Source: Acanthosepion esculentum
Lineage: Eukaryota; Mollusca; Cephalopoda; Sepiida; Sepiidae
Assembly: GCA_964036315.1 (NCBI GenBank)
Contig: OZ038498.1
Span: 13,310,850-13,374,849 of the forward strand
Direction of reading: 5' to 3'
DNA length: 64,000 nt
A program made the position numbers and the translations under genes. Positions within the stretch are counted from its first letter, which is position 1, and every line of letters starts with the position of its first letter. Under the pieces are notes generated by a model. The model ran no database searches and was not told where the DNA came from. It saw only the letters and a list, made by a program, of their open reading frames with translations. Positions 46,715-58,340 of the stretch are shown here, piece by piece.

Positions 46715-47775
46715 CTGGGAAAAATGGAAAAAGTGCTTTTAATCATTCATTACTTCTTTTTATCTAATTAATATTAGTACGATTTACTCTGTATTGCTAT
46801 ATTGGTCACATGCTTTGGAGTTGCAAGTGTCTTCTTCTCCGAGCGAGAGTGGGAAAATATAGGGAATACTCTACAAGTAATCCTTTCTATTTATTTCCAT
46901 GGAAACTACAATAGATACCGAGATCACAACATCATTGGATAGAGCAACTTTTTTAGCTACAAAGTATTATTTCGTTACATAGTGTCATCATTGATTGGCT
47001 ATGCTTTCTCAAGGTGCTCTTCATTTCATGTATTGACAGCAAAGCAGTACTTCTCAGAACATGACTTCTCACATACATTGCAGTTATCACTGCTGAAATG
47101 CATTACCCATTAATCTAACAGTGCTCAGATCCTCTATTTCTTCTACATAAATATTCAGCAAGCATTAATTAATGTCAATGAGTGCAATTTTTTATGTATG
47201 GAGGAATTCAATACTATACATCTTCATATGTGTTTTCTTGTCAAATTCCATTTTGCCAGACTACTATCGGTGACAAAAATTATAGGTTATTGGTAGAAAA
47301 GTTCAACCTCGACAGCCATACCACTGACATCAAATTCTGACATGGGTATAATAAAATAAGAACCATTACTTCCAGAGTGACCACCATTGATATTTTCACT
47401 CTCTACTTGAGAAAATATTGAGATATTGAAAAATCCTTAGAATTGTTTTGCAGGAAAATCTTTTTACATGTAAATATTATATATATTCATAAATAAATCG
47501 AAGAGGTTGATATTCATCTTTATTAAATCATAATTAAATCATAATAAATGGATTAATAAGGAATTTCTAATGCTTTTTTTATTGCATAATATGAAAGATA
47601 TCAATACTTTTATTAGAAAGATGCAAAAGTTACAAACATTTTTTAATAACATCTTTTATTCATATAAATCCATAGAAATATTATTCAGTCACCATGTTGC
47701 CTTTCATCTAAATTGGCTAAGACTAGTTTTGATTTGAAAAATTCTTCAGGAAATTTTTCAATATATTAATGGAAC
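46715..47775. other. Intronic sequence, no feature recognised
   Basis: Lies between exons D and C of the minus-strand gene. AT-rich, with no supported element. Confidence 0.45.
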
Positions 47776-48073
47776 TGCTGGTGGAGTAATGGACAGCGGC
47801 TTGGATTGAGGAATCGGAGAGCCGAGTTCGAATTCCAGTCAAATACATTACATTCATTTACGTGCTAATACCCTTGGGAAAGGTATAAATCCTCCTCTTC
47901 TCACTCCAGCTATGAATAAATAGCAGTACAGACCGGGTTCTATAGCCTTGGATGGCAACTGATCTACTGCAGAAAGAAATGGCAATCTACTGCGAAATAA
48001 AATCTGTCTCGTCACTCAGGTATCGAAAGATACATGATTGCCTAAGCGTGTATCACACATGGCACATAACTGA
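47776..48073 (+). mobile_element. tRNA-derived SINE (family A), full-length copy
   Basis: The tRNA-like head GGTGGAGTAATGGACAGCGG with B box GAGTTCGAATTCCAG (47,823-47,837) is followed by CATTTACGTGCTAATACCC, GGTTCTATAGCCTTGGATGG, CTGCAGAAAGAAATGGCAAT, AAAATCTGTCTCGTCACTCA, a small hairpin CGAAAGATACATGATTGCC and the tail CATGGCACATAACTGA. It lies in the C-D intron in antisense to the gene. Confidence 0.9.
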
Positions 48074-48138
48074 AATACATTGGGTGACCAAACTTAACAG
48101 AAAATCTGACATAAACCAAGTACTTTTGATCTTTTTCC

Positions 48139-48248
<110 letters not shown>

Positions 48249-48261
48249 GTTAACCGTCTTT

Positions 48262-48569
48262 GGCATGATGGAGTAATGGATAGTGGCTCAGACTGAGGAA
48301 TTGGAGAGCCGAGTTCAAATTCCAGTCATATCCATGACATTCACTTACGTGCTAATACTCTTGGGAAAGGTATGAATCCTCTTCTTCTTCCCCCAGATAT
48401 GGGTAAATAGCAGGACAGACTGGGTTCTATAGCCTTGGATGGCAACTGGTCTACTGCAGAAAGAAATGGCAATCTACTGCGAAATAAAATCTGTCTCGTC
48501 ACTCAGGTATTGAAAGAGACATGATCGCCTAAGCGTGTATCCCGCATGGCACATAACTGACTGACTGAT
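48262..48569 (+). mobile_element. tRNA-derived SINE (family A), second copy
   Basis: Collinear with the copy at 47,776: GGCATGATGGAGTAATGGAT, GAGTTCAAATTCCAG, CACTTACGTGCTAATACTC, the ATAGCCTTGGATGGCAACTG block, and the tail GCACATAACTGACTGACTGA. It has the full TGAC-repeat 3' end. Confidence 0.9.
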
Positions 48570-49010
48570 AAAACAATGAGAACTTCATAGAACAAAATAA
48601 ACGATAACCTGAAGATGACAAGCCTGAAAGTAAGGTACATGTAGAAGAACTTTTTATCTCACCTCCTTGATTGTTTTTGACATCCTATTTGAAATTTGAG
48701 TACATGTATTGTCAGGTAACAAAATTATCAGGTGATTTCCTTGTCTAAATGCACCAAAAACAAAACAAATAACTTGTTCACTATAATGTTGCTTCTTAAT
48801 TCTTTGTTCAGCTTCTAGTAATTCATAATAAAAATCCCGTTTTGAATCTCACCTGGCAAAGAAGATTCTCTTTACTCTAGGAAATTCTGCTTAAGTTGAT
48901 ATGTTAAAGGTTCCTCTTAATCTAGCCACAATTTTCTTCATTTTTGATTCGATAATAAATCCATTTTTCATCATCTGAGACTCTCTTCTCCAAAAATACT
49001 CTTTTTTAAA

Positions 49011-49040
49011 CACCCTTGTGCAAATTAATTGAAACAACTG
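49011..49040 (+). mobile_element. Orphan Tc1-type terminal repeat
   Basis: CACCCTTGTGCAAATTAATT GAAACAACTGC matches the inverted ends of the Tc1 relic at 59.5-60.1 kb. No transposase follows; a palindromic SINE begins at once. Confidence 0.6.
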
Positions 49041-49550
49041 CTTTACTTGCATTATTTACATTTTTCAGACTGTTATCCTCATCTTCATTGCCATATTCAC
49101 TACATTTCGGCCATTGTACACTCCGGCCTTCTTCAGGGGATTGGAATTTCAAACTGAACCCTTTATTTCATTCACCAGTGAAGACTGTTCTAGTTCCATG
49201 TGCCAACTCTCTTCCAGTTATCTCAGTTATTTCCCTTTATCTCAACTCTACAACTTTTGGTTCGCCACTGCTCTGGCATGGTATTGAACTCACAACTCTT
49301 TGGGTCTAGTCACTGGATCTAATCAACGTCTTTATCCACTGGGCCATGTGTCCTTGAGTTGAGATTTGAGTTAAAGGGAAATAACTGAGACATCTTGGAG
49401 AGGCATGGCTCGTGGAACTAGAACAATCTATCCCGATGGACGAAATAAAAGGTTTGGTTTGAAATTTCAATCACCTGAAGATGGCTGGAGCATACAATGG
49501 CTGAAATGTTGTGAGTATGTCAAAGATGAGGATAACGGTCTTGTTAAGCA
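49041..49550 (-). mobile_element. Palindromic tRNA-headed SINE (family B, copy 2)
   Basis: Same architecture as the 14.6-kb copy. On the minus strand a tRNA-like head (about 49,355 to 49,275; GGACACATGGCCCAGTGGAT ... GAGTTCAATACC) leads into a body down to 49,041 with GTTGAGATAAAGGGAAATAA, ATGGAACTAGAACAGTCTTC, ATAAAGGGTTCAGTTT and CTGAAGAAGGCCGGAGTGTA. On the plus strand 49,356-49,540 is an inverted copy of the body (GAGTTAAAGGGAAATAACTG, GTGGAACTAGAACAATCTAT, CACCTGAAGATGGCTGGAGC). The tRNA-like head is thus in the loop of a hairpin with arms of about 190 bp. Confidence 0.85.
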
Positions 49551-49770
49551 AGTTGAAAAAGTGTTTAAATGCTGACCAATATCATATCATGTGAAACCTA
49601 TTTTTCTAGCTTTCAGATTTATAAATACAGTTGACTGATTACACAAGCAAGAAATAAAATCAAAATTCAGTCTCATGTGGATCAGAGTTATCACGTCAAG
49701 TGATGTGGCTATAGAAAACTAGCAAAATGACTTACGGATTATAACATTCCAGATGCTTAAGAATACTCAC

Positions 49771-49935
49771 TGCTTGTTGCTTCAACAGGCTCTGAACCTG
49801 CAACACTCATTTGCAGTACTTTAAACACCCGGGAAGGGATGTGGCCACCAGAATATCGCACTTCACTAGGGCCATCAGCCTTCTCCTCTTCTTCATCTAC
49901 CATTGCTGGCTTTGGCTTTGGCTTTGATTTCCGCA
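49771..49935 (-). CDS. PDZ-LIM (Enigma/ZASP-like) linker exon C
   Basis: A 165-nt exon on the minus strand, acceptor TCTCTGGGTTATGTTTCAG, donor AAGCA|GTGAGT, phase 1 at both ends. It encodes a basic-then-acidic lead (KSKPKPKPAMVDEEEEKADG) followed by RYSGGHIPSRVFKVLQ, MSVAGSEP and VEATS. IPSRVFKVLQMSVAGSE lines up with QSRSFRILAQMTGTE of vertebrate Enigma, ENH and LDB3 linkers. Spliced to exon B it makes a junction Met codon (A+TG), and to exon D a Ser codon (A+GT), with no frame break. The PDZ-LIM family tethers kinases and alpha-actinin at actin structures; this segment lies between PDZ and LIM. Open, CpG-keeping and free of stops. Confidence 0.75.
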
Positions 49936-50082
49936 CTGAAACATAACCCAGAGAGATATATTGAATGCACAGTGACACTGTCATAAGAATTTGGTAAGAT
50001 TCAATTGGCAGTTAATGAATCATGCAGGTGAGTGACAAGGTTTGGGTTGAGAAGGAAAATCAGAAAACATCTTTGTAGTTGC

Positions 50083-50337
50083 ATTATTTACATCACTTGA
50101 ACTGTTATCCTCATCTTCATTACCAGATTCCCAACATTTCAGCCTCTATATCTCTGAGATGAGGTATTATGATTACTTACATTATTTATATTATTTGGAC
50201 TGTTATGCTCATCTTCATTGCCATATTCACAACGTTTTGACCTCTATATCTCTGAGATGTGGCATTATGATTACTTGCGTTATTTACATTATTTGGACTG
50301 TTGTCCTCATCTTCATTGCCATATTCACAGAGATAGA
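50083..50337. repeat. 98-bp tandem repeat derived from the family-B SINE tail
   Basis: About 2.6 copies start at 50,083, 50,181 and 50,279. Each contains ATTATTTACATTATTTGGAC, TGTTATCCTCATCTTCATTG, CCATATTCACAACRTTT and CTCTATATCTCTGAGATG. The first part equals the antisense tail of the palindromic SINE 600 bp away, and the last part matches 15,165-15,193 next to the other copy. Confidence 0.85.
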
Positions 50338-52282
50338 GACAGATCTTTGTAGTTGTCAAAAGTATCTAATCAATGAAGATTTGAAAATAAAAGTTTATTC
50401 TTATTAATCAATTGTCACTGACAATTTGACCTAAAGGTCGCATTTATGGATTCATTTGATACTGAATGCATTCTGAAGAGCCCCAGTGTTGAGAAATCAA
50501 TGCTTTCTCTTTTGTTTATATGCAGTAAATAAACCAAGACTGCATTAAACTTCTGTGTATTTTTCAGGTTTCATGATTTTATTGCTTGTTACATTATTTG
50601 TACAGGCAGTTATCTTGAACCAAAGATACAAAACTAAATAATATTCTTCTGGCTGGTTCCGGAAAACAATGACAAGTCTTCCAAAGGTTCTGAAAATAAA
50701 ACAACAGTTGCATAAACTTTCTATAATAGCACCATCACTCTATACAATCTTCAGACTACATAATATGTTTTGTTCAATATATTCTTTGGCTTTGTTGATG
50801 TTGATTAAATTTTTAGATGATATGATTTTTATAATTAAATTTTCTGTTGCTTTTCTATCTGGCTCTAATTTTATCGCATTTTCTATGAATTGTAAACCTA
50901 TTGCTTGAATTTTTCCCTCCATAACTATTATTTTATCAATTGACAGATTTTTGGACAATTGTTTGTTTTGAGCAATTATTTATGAGAAGATTATCCACGA
51001 ATTCAGTAAATCAGTAAAAAGAACTTTGATGAAGAGTTGATGAGTTATTTTAAATAAGATATTAATAAAAAAAAAATTTATTAAAAAATAACGTTTATCA
51101 ATAAAATATTTATTAAAAAAAAAACTATCAAATTTATCAGTAAATAATTATTTCTTACAAGTTATCTACATTAAAAATGAATTTTTTTTTATTGTGAATG
51201 AGGTTTAAGACATTTGTTGGATACAATGGTTTGTTCTTTGTTAACACAGAATGATTGAAATTTAAGAATACAAACTAAACCTGGTTTTTTATAAATTAAA
51301 AGGAAAAATTATCGCTTAAAAGTTTCTCAATAATTGCTTTTTATTCTTGCAATCTAACTTTAAAAACATGCACTTTGTAACACTTATTTTATTTTTAAGA
51401 GTTAAGTTAAATTTTTTTACCTGATTTCATATTACAAAATTTTTAAACAGTAAAACATTTTAAAGCAGTCAAAAATAATTTGAAACATTATCAGTTATAT
51501 CTTTAATGACTAACAAAATTACAGACAGGAAAATATAATACTATGCAAAAGTCTTTGGCAAATTTAAACAATTATAAATATCAAATAATTGCCAGCTTAT
51601 GTGGCTATTTTGCATCCCATTTTCTAATTTACATACCTAATTTATGTATATAGTATTTTTGCGTGTCATATGTGCAGATGTAAATATATTTATGTTATAT
51701 TCTGTGCTAATAGGAATATATACTTGAACAACACGGTGGATAAAATAAGTAAAGGTTTATTGTAAAAACCAATACAATAAGAATAAAGATAACAGTTATG
51801 TACAAGGTCATCGCAAATCAATCCAGTAGTGAGTGCTACTATTGAAAGGTCGGTAGTTCTCGTATAAATCTGAGTCATACTCAACAGATCCCAGCTAAAC
51901 TCTGTAGTCCATTGACTTACAGATACTTATAGCTAGTTACTACCTATATTGTAGCCACTCATGGGGGTGACAGGTTATTCTACTACATCAATTTACCTGC
52001 ATACATATTTGCTTGCAAGAATCTTTTTATCATATTTCAAATTGTATTTATCATTTTTGATTCTTTTGATTTCCAATCCGATCAAAATATTTTCTGTTTT
52101 TGTTTTCAAGTCATCGTAGAATCATCTGAACTGATTATAAGAGCAACCTAACAACAAAATTCAACCCATTTTCTGTCTGTAATGCCTTCAAATTGACCAC
52201 CAACTGTTTAGTTTTCTCTGCCTGTATTTTCTATAACCTCCTCTTTCTCTTACTTCCTATTCTTTATTCCTTGCAATAATAA
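50338..52282. other. Intronic sequence, no feature recognised
   Basis: Lies in the B-C intron of the minus-strand gene. AT-rich. The segment 51,700-51,990 has less biased composition but no recognised ends or motifs. Confidence 0.45.
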
Positions 52283-52585
52283 ATAATACTCCTTTTTTTA
52301 AAAGTGATTTTCCTTTTTTAAAAGTGATACTTCTTTTTAAAAGTGATACTTTTCAAAAAAATGATACTCTTTTTTTTAAAGTGACACTCCTTATTTAAAA
52401 ATGATACTCTTTTTTTAAAAAGTGACACTCCTTATTTAAAAATGATACTCTTTTTTTAAAAAGTGGCACTCCTTATTTAAAAGTGATACTCCTTTTTTTT
52501 AAAAAATGATACCCTTTTTTAAAAGTGATACTCCTTTTTTTAAAAAATGATACATATTTTTAAAAGTGATACTCCTTTTTTCTTT
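52283..52585. repeat. Degenerate 21-23-bp minisatellite
   Basis: Repeats of AAAAGTGATACTCCTTTTTT with a higher-order period of about 42 bp (CACTCCTTATTTAAAAATGA then TACTCTTTTTTTAAAAAGTG) in the middle. Confidence 0.9.
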
Positions 52586-52729
52586 TTCTATCATCCTACT
52601 CTTCCTAAGACACAATTTATCCTTGCATAAAAATAAAAAAAAACTTTCCATTGTCATAAGATCTATAAAATAAAATAAAAGTTGTCTTTGCTTGTATTAA
52701 CATTTCTGAGGATTCATGGTCATCCCTGT

Positions 52730-53040
52730 TGTTATTGGTTTGTTTTATGGCATATCAACCTCAATCTGTTATTTAATGCCAACATGATTTTTATTGCTGA
52801 TAATATTTTTTTCAAAAACATATTGTTAGTAATATTTTTACAAAATTTTATTGCTGGTAATAATTTTTCCCAAAAAGTATTGTTGGTATTAAAACCTATT
52901 TTTACACTTTCAGGTCAGGGTGGACCTGGGAACACCAGCAATTAAGAGGTGGTTCTACACTCCTCAAAACCCCTGATGAAAGTCTTGCTGTCGGATGTAG
53001 TTTATTGTCTTACCCTGGATGCAGATGTACTTTATCATCA
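52730..53040 (+). repeat. Dispersed repeat R, plus copy
   Basis: Matches, inverted, 30,786-31,198: GGTTTGTTTTATGGCATATC, the TATTGCTGATAATATTTTTT array, ACTTTCAGGTCAGGGTGGAC, CTGGGAACACCAGCAATTAA and GTTTATTGTCTTACCCTGGA. About 0.9 kb downstream is a relic of the same RT family that adjoins the other copy, which hints that R is part of that element. Confidence 0.7.
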
Positions 53041-53420
53041 TACCCAGGACAGTGTTGTTATTGAACCACATTTGTTGATTTTGTTCTTCTACAATTTTAT
53101 GATTTTACATTTGGATTTTTATCTGATTTATACACAATTTTATATGTATGTGGGTTCATTTGTGTATTCATATGAACATAATTTCATATGTATAAAGAAT
53201 TTATAAACAACCTGGGCCAGTTATTAATTTCCCTATTTAGGAAAATAAAATTGAGGGATCGCAATTCAAATATGTGTACCCACGAAAAATATAATTTCTA
53301 GAAATAAATAAAGAATTATGTAAATGTTTGTTCAGCAAGAAATTTACTGATTGTAGTGAAGTGGAGCCAAATATGAAACTATTTACAAAAATGTCATTGT
53401 GAGATTATTAAGTCATCTGC
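53041..53420. other. Non-coding, short dispersed-repeat fragment
   Basis: The segment 53,222-53,290 resembles 12,490-12,560 (GTTATTAATTTCCCT ... TCAAATATGTGTACCCAC). Nothing else recognised. Confidence 0.45.
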
Positions 53421-53614
53421 AGGCATGGTGGAGTAATGGATAGCAGCTCAGATTAAGGAATCAGAGAGCCGAGTTCAAATTCCAGTCGAATCCATTACAT
53501 TCACTTACATGCTAATATCCTTGAGAAAGCTATGAATCCTCTTCTTCTCCCCACCAGCTATGGGTAAATAGCAAGACTGGGTTCTATAGCCTTGGGTGAC
53601 AACTGGTCTAGGAG
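53421..53614 (+). mobile_element. tRNA-derived SINE (family A), 3'-truncated
   Basis: The head AGGCATGGTGGAGTAATGGA, GAGTTCAAATTCCAGTCGAA and GGTTCTATAGCCTTGGGTGA are present, then the copy stops at ACTGGTCTAG and unrelated sequence follows (53,615-53,930, not identified). Confidence 0.85.
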
Positions 53615-53939
53615 AAAGACAATTCTGGAACCAAAACCAGATCCTACAAGTTGGGGGTTGTGCAGTAGGCTAAAAACCTACACACTTAAAAAACTGGCTT
53701 GTTATAGAAACCGCAACAATATCTTGCAGCCCTATGTTCTTCAAGGAATTTAAAGACATAATATATATAAAGGCATAATATATATAAAGGCATAATATAT
53801 ATAAAATACAGTTTGTCTTACAGTCCATTCATTCCTATAATGTGTTCAGTTCTGGCTGGGTGACTTAATATTATGGCTTTGTTCTTAACTAAGCTAAACT
53901 GAATCCGATACATGGCTACAGGGAGGAATTAACTTACTA

Positions 53940-55070
53940 GACAAACATTAGTCTATGAGACTGGCTTAATATTCATTGCTCTTTGGCAGATACCACATCG
54001 AGGAATTATGGTAGGATGTATACTTTATCATAGGTAGGACCCGAAATGAAGTATTGCTGCCATATGTGGGCTGGAGTTGCCCAATCCTTACTTTCCAGCC
54101 TTGATAGAGTCTGAAGTCATTTACACAGCCTTGTGGGAGATGACATATTTATACAGCCTTGTGGGACATGACATATCTACTCAGCCTTGGGAGACATGAC
54201 ATATTTATACAGCCTTGTGGGACATGACATATTTACACAACCTTGGGGGACATGACATATTTACACAGCCTTGGGGGACATGACATATTTATACAGCCTT
54301 GTTGGACATGACATATTTATACAGCCTTGTGGGACATGACATATTTATACAGCCTTGGGGGACAGGACATATCTACTCAGCCTTGTGGGACATGACATAT
54401 CTACTCAGCCTTGGGAGACATGACATATTTACACAGCCTTGAGGGACATGACATATTTACACAGCCTTGGGGGACATGACATATTTACACAGCCTGGGGG
54501 GACATGATATATTTATACAACCTTGTGGGACATGACATATTTTTTACAACTTGGGGGACATGACATATCTACTCAGCCTTGGGGGGACATGACATATTTA
54601 CACAGCCTTGGGAGACATGACATATTTACACAGCCTTGTGGGACATGACTTATTTACACAGCCTTGTGTGGCATGATATATTTTCAACCATGCAGTCCCT
54701 TTCCCACAAATACCTATTGATACTTTATTGCTATTTCCATGCCAAGTGTTTGAAGCAACTAGTTTCACAGATTCAGATCTTTACAGATAACACATGACTA
54801 CATCCACTGAGTTGAACCACTCCTTGTCTATTCCAATCATAATGAGAATGTTCCATGCATAGACCTTTTACTCAAGAATCATTGCTTTACGTAGCAGGCT
54901 CCTGTTTCTCTGAATGCTACAGTCTTAACTTCTTCAAATCAAAAGATGAACTGTGACCTAGCCTCCATGTTTGCATAATCCTCACTTCATACTCACACAC
55001 CTCATTTAATAACGCTCCACATTGAATGGTTCTTGAGCCTTTTGCTGGTTAAATGCTAGTAAAAAAACCC
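53940..55070 (+). pseudogene. Second jockey-like RT family, C-terminal relic interrupted by a minisatellite
   Basis: SLADTTSRNYGRMYTLS then EMKYCCHMWAGVAQ (about 54,045-54,085) leads to a HSLVGDDIF-type segment. That segment has expanded into a 28-bp minisatellite. Coding resumes at about 54,676 with HDIFSTMQSLSHK then LYCYFHAKCLKQL and, after frameshifts, a NHCFT..APVSLNAT block. It ends with a UTR ending CTTTTGCTGGTTAAATGCTA (about 55,065). The gene order matches 28,750-29,210 on the minus strand. Inactive. Confidence 0.72.
54124..54682. repeat. 28-bp minisatellite, about 20 copies
   Basis: Units of the form CAGCCTTGGGGGACATGACA plus TATTTACA, with GTG/GGG/GAG and TTTA/CTAC variants. Since 28 is not a multiple of 3, expansion destroys the RT frame it arose in. 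Confidence 0.95.
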
Positions 55071-55487
55071 TGAATATGACTTGACAAATATCACAGCTCT
55101 CCTTATTGTAAAACAAAAATGGTATACATTATTAAAAGAAACTGTTTCCAATGCTGTTTAATTTAAACAAATTGAAGAGAAAGATAGAAAGATTTAAACT
55201 TGTTGATTTGGGTTTTTGAATTTCTTGTTTGTCAGGGAAACAGTTTAGTTTATTCCTTTAAAGGAGACATAGAAGGATTAAATATATTAATCAGATATAG
55301 AAAAAATTAAATTTTAGATTTGTTTTTAGGGGCATGTTGGATGAGGAATAGAATTTAAAGTGGTAGTCATAATCAAGGAAAAACAGAGTTGGCTGATGGC
55401 AGGCAGGGCAGGAAAAAGTCCATCTGGTTGAATAGTCTGAAATCCAGGCCATGCCATAATTGTGGTCATCTTTGCTTCAGGACTTAC

Positions 55488-55688
55488 TGTGACAGTCAAC
55501 GGCTAGAGGGTGACCATATGCCCAAGCTTTTAAGAGCTTGAATGATGGGGATGGAATGTGCTTTCCTCGGTATCGAATGGATGTATCAACATAGTTTCCC
55601 ACCCTTTCCTCTTCTTTCTTTTCCTCTTTCTCCCCCTCCTCCTCTTGTTGTTTCAGTTTAACATCTTCTGTTTCCTCTTTCATTCCAT
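55488..55688 (-). CDS. PDZ-LIM (Enigma/ZASP-like) linker exon B
   Basis: A 201-nt exon on the minus strand, acceptor AATGTTATTTACACAG, donor TCACA|GTAAGT, phase 1 at both ends, no stop. It begins with a Glu/Lys-rich coil-like run (about residues 3-31; EEEGEKEEKKEEER), then VGNYVDTSIRYRGKHIPSPS FKLLKAW. A basic/hydrophobic tail with Cys and His (DCH) follows. Residues VGNY.. SIRY.GKHIPSPSF.. are nearly identical to exon A, so A and B are exon duplicates that have diverged (FRVLQNW against FKLLKAW). Position in the inferred gene is between A (6,935-bp intron) and C (5,552-bp intron). Confidence 0.75.
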
Positions 55689-55965
55689 CTGTGTAAATAA
55701 CATTTCATTTTGAACAATATTCCTTTAATGTTTCATTTAAAGGCAAACATATTTTCTACTTTCTACTGAAATCAATGTTTAAATTATTTTTAATAATGTT
55801 CTTGAACGTCTACAAATGGTAAGAGGAATAAACACAATATGACAAAACTCAAACTTTCAACAAAATTTCAATTGAATATAGAAAATTCATTTTTGCAAAG
55901 GTTATAAATGTCAAGAGTCATAGAAATAATTTACAGGGCTGGTGATCAAGTTCTTTGTGTCTCAC

Positions 55966-56205
55966 ATATGAAATATATGAAAGATATGAAATATATGAAA
56001 GATATGAAATATATGTAAGACATGAAACATATGAAAACATATAAAAGATATGAAATATATGAAAGACATGAAATATATGAAAATATATAAAAATATGAAA
56101 TATATGCAAATATATGAAAGAGATGAAATATATGAAAGACATGAAATATATGAAAATATGAAATATATGCAAATATATGAAAGAGATGAAATATATGCAA
56201 ACTTT
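55966..56205. repeat. 18-bp-type minisatellite (GAAATATATGAAAGATAT)
   Basis: Variants of ATGAAATATATGAAAGAYAT and ATATATGCAAATATATGAAA in tandem. The minus-strand FHIFHIFYIF frames are artefacts of a period divisible by 3. It sits in the A-B intron. Confidence 0.92.
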
Positions 56206-57310
56206 TCATAAATACAGCCAGCAACTCAAATATGACATTTTTGCCAATTTTAATCATTAATAAAACAAAGCAAAAGACCAGTGTTTATGAAACCTTTCAT
56301 GTCTGGCATGATGTCTTCAAAATTATATATTTGGTTATAAATAAAATATTTTGCTTCCAAAAAAACTGAAAAATAAAAAAGACCAATCATTATAATATGA
56401 ATCTTTCCTAAAAATAATAATTAAAATTCTAAATTAAAATTCTAAATTTTTCAGGATTAAATCATGGAATACTATACTGTATATGGTGTAGAACACCATA
56501 GGTTAAATTAATTTTTAATGAATTTAATAGGATTAAATTCATAAAAAATTAATTTAACCCTATGTCTATATCTTCTGCTTCATTTAAAGCTTGAAAATTG
56601 TAGTAAGAAATCATTAAATATGAATGCAATTTTAATAGCTATCTTCAAATAATTATTTCAGAATGGCATAATGTAATTGTTTTAATGCATGAATTATCAT
56701 TAAATGTAATAAAATGAATTGATAAGAATATCTTATACTTTATTTCAATAAATATTTGTCTATGAGTAGAATTCAAATTGTTTGTATAAAACTTTTGTGG
56801 TTAATCTTTTGATAGTAACTCTCACAAAATTTGTTAAATCTATAAAGTCCAAAAATAAACTTTATTGATAATTTATACATTTTAATTAAGGAATCAAATA
56901 TAAATAAAAATAAACTTTGTCTTCATCATTTTAATTATGTTTGAGGACATGCTGAAAATCTTTTAGCCCACACCCCAAAATCTGAGTATTATTTTGATAT
57001 TGCAAGTGGAATCAATGTTCTTTTATATTGTTAAGTACAAATTTTCAGGATCCTTGAACTTATTTTTGAATTTGTTTCAGATCTCCAACTGAAATATATC
57101 AACATAAAGTGTGGGATTTTCAAGTGTGGAACCCAGCATTTTCATGAGGTTTCTGCAGAAGAAACCTCTAAAGGAAATCATGAGTTTATGAGACAAACAT
57201 TAGATGACAACAGTTTGTTATACTCAACTGTGAAAAAACAGCATGCCAACTTCCAGTTTTGAGACTCAAGATGCAATCAAATCTGGAAAGATTTGAACAT
57301 TATCCACTCC
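56206..57310. other. Intronic sequence, no feature recognised
   Basis: AT-rich. A short inverted repeat near 56,497-56,565 (AGGTTAAATTAATTTTT ... AAAAATTAATTTAACCCTA) is the only structure noted. Confidence 0.45.
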
Positions 57311-58290
57311 CATAGCCAGACTGACGGACATTTGGCCGAGAGACATTTGGCCAAACAGACATTTGATTGAATGGACATTTGGCCAAGTAAAACTAGTAAC
57401 AAGCAATACTTCAAGTATTTTAATTAACAGTATTCTAAGGTAGAATAGGACTAATAATTACCACTGAAAATCTAAATTTAAAGTTAAGTTTTATTATTTC
57501 AATATTTGTTTATTGAAATTAATATTTTTAAAAATATTTGAGTGCATTTAGGTAAAAAGTAGCACCTAATTATTTAAATCCGTATTTAACAGTAAGATGA
57601 AAACTAGTTCATCCCTTTAAGATAATGATCATTAAAAGCGAAATTGAAAGATCTTTCATATCGTAAAAGCTTAAGATTTTTGCTGTTAATTAAAATGTGC
57701 TTTTTCTCAAAATACTTATCATCTTACAGTAATATTTGAATAATATTTTCCAGACAATAATTCAAACTCACTTTTAACTGACTTCTTTTTTTCGTGGCCA
57801 GATATTTGGACAAGAGACATTTGGCTGACGGATATTTCACCCAAAAAGTACAAGTAAAAATAATAACAAGCAATACTTTAAGTATTTTAATTAGCAGTAT
57901 TATAAGTCAGACCAAGACTAACAATTACCACTGAATTTCAAGTAATTAAATTACTAAATCTAAATTTAAAGTTAAGTTTTATTATTTCAATATTTCTTTA
58001 TTGAAATTAGTATTTTAAAAATATTTGAGTGTATTTGGGCAAAAAGTAACACTTAATTATTTAAATTTGTATTTAACAGTAAGATAAAATTGAAAGATCT
58101 TTCCTATCGTAAAAGCTTAATATTTTTGCTGTAGTAAAATGTGCTTTTTCTCAAAATACTAATCTTATAGTAATATTTGAAGTAAAAAATAACATATACA
58201 GAATAGATTGCAAAAAGCCTGTCAAAAAAGATGAAAAAGTATAAATTAATACAGTAAATAAATATAAATATATGCAGCACAGAGTGTGTA

Positions 58291-58340
<50 letters not shown>

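Noticed and set aside
47776..47850. SINE heads as tRNA genes
   Set aside because: A- and B-box-like motifs are present but the cloverleaf is not intact and the sequence continues into a SINE body.
55918..56257. Two overlapping minus frames rich in FHIF
   Set aside because: Artefact of an 18-bp minisatellite whose period is a multiple of 3.
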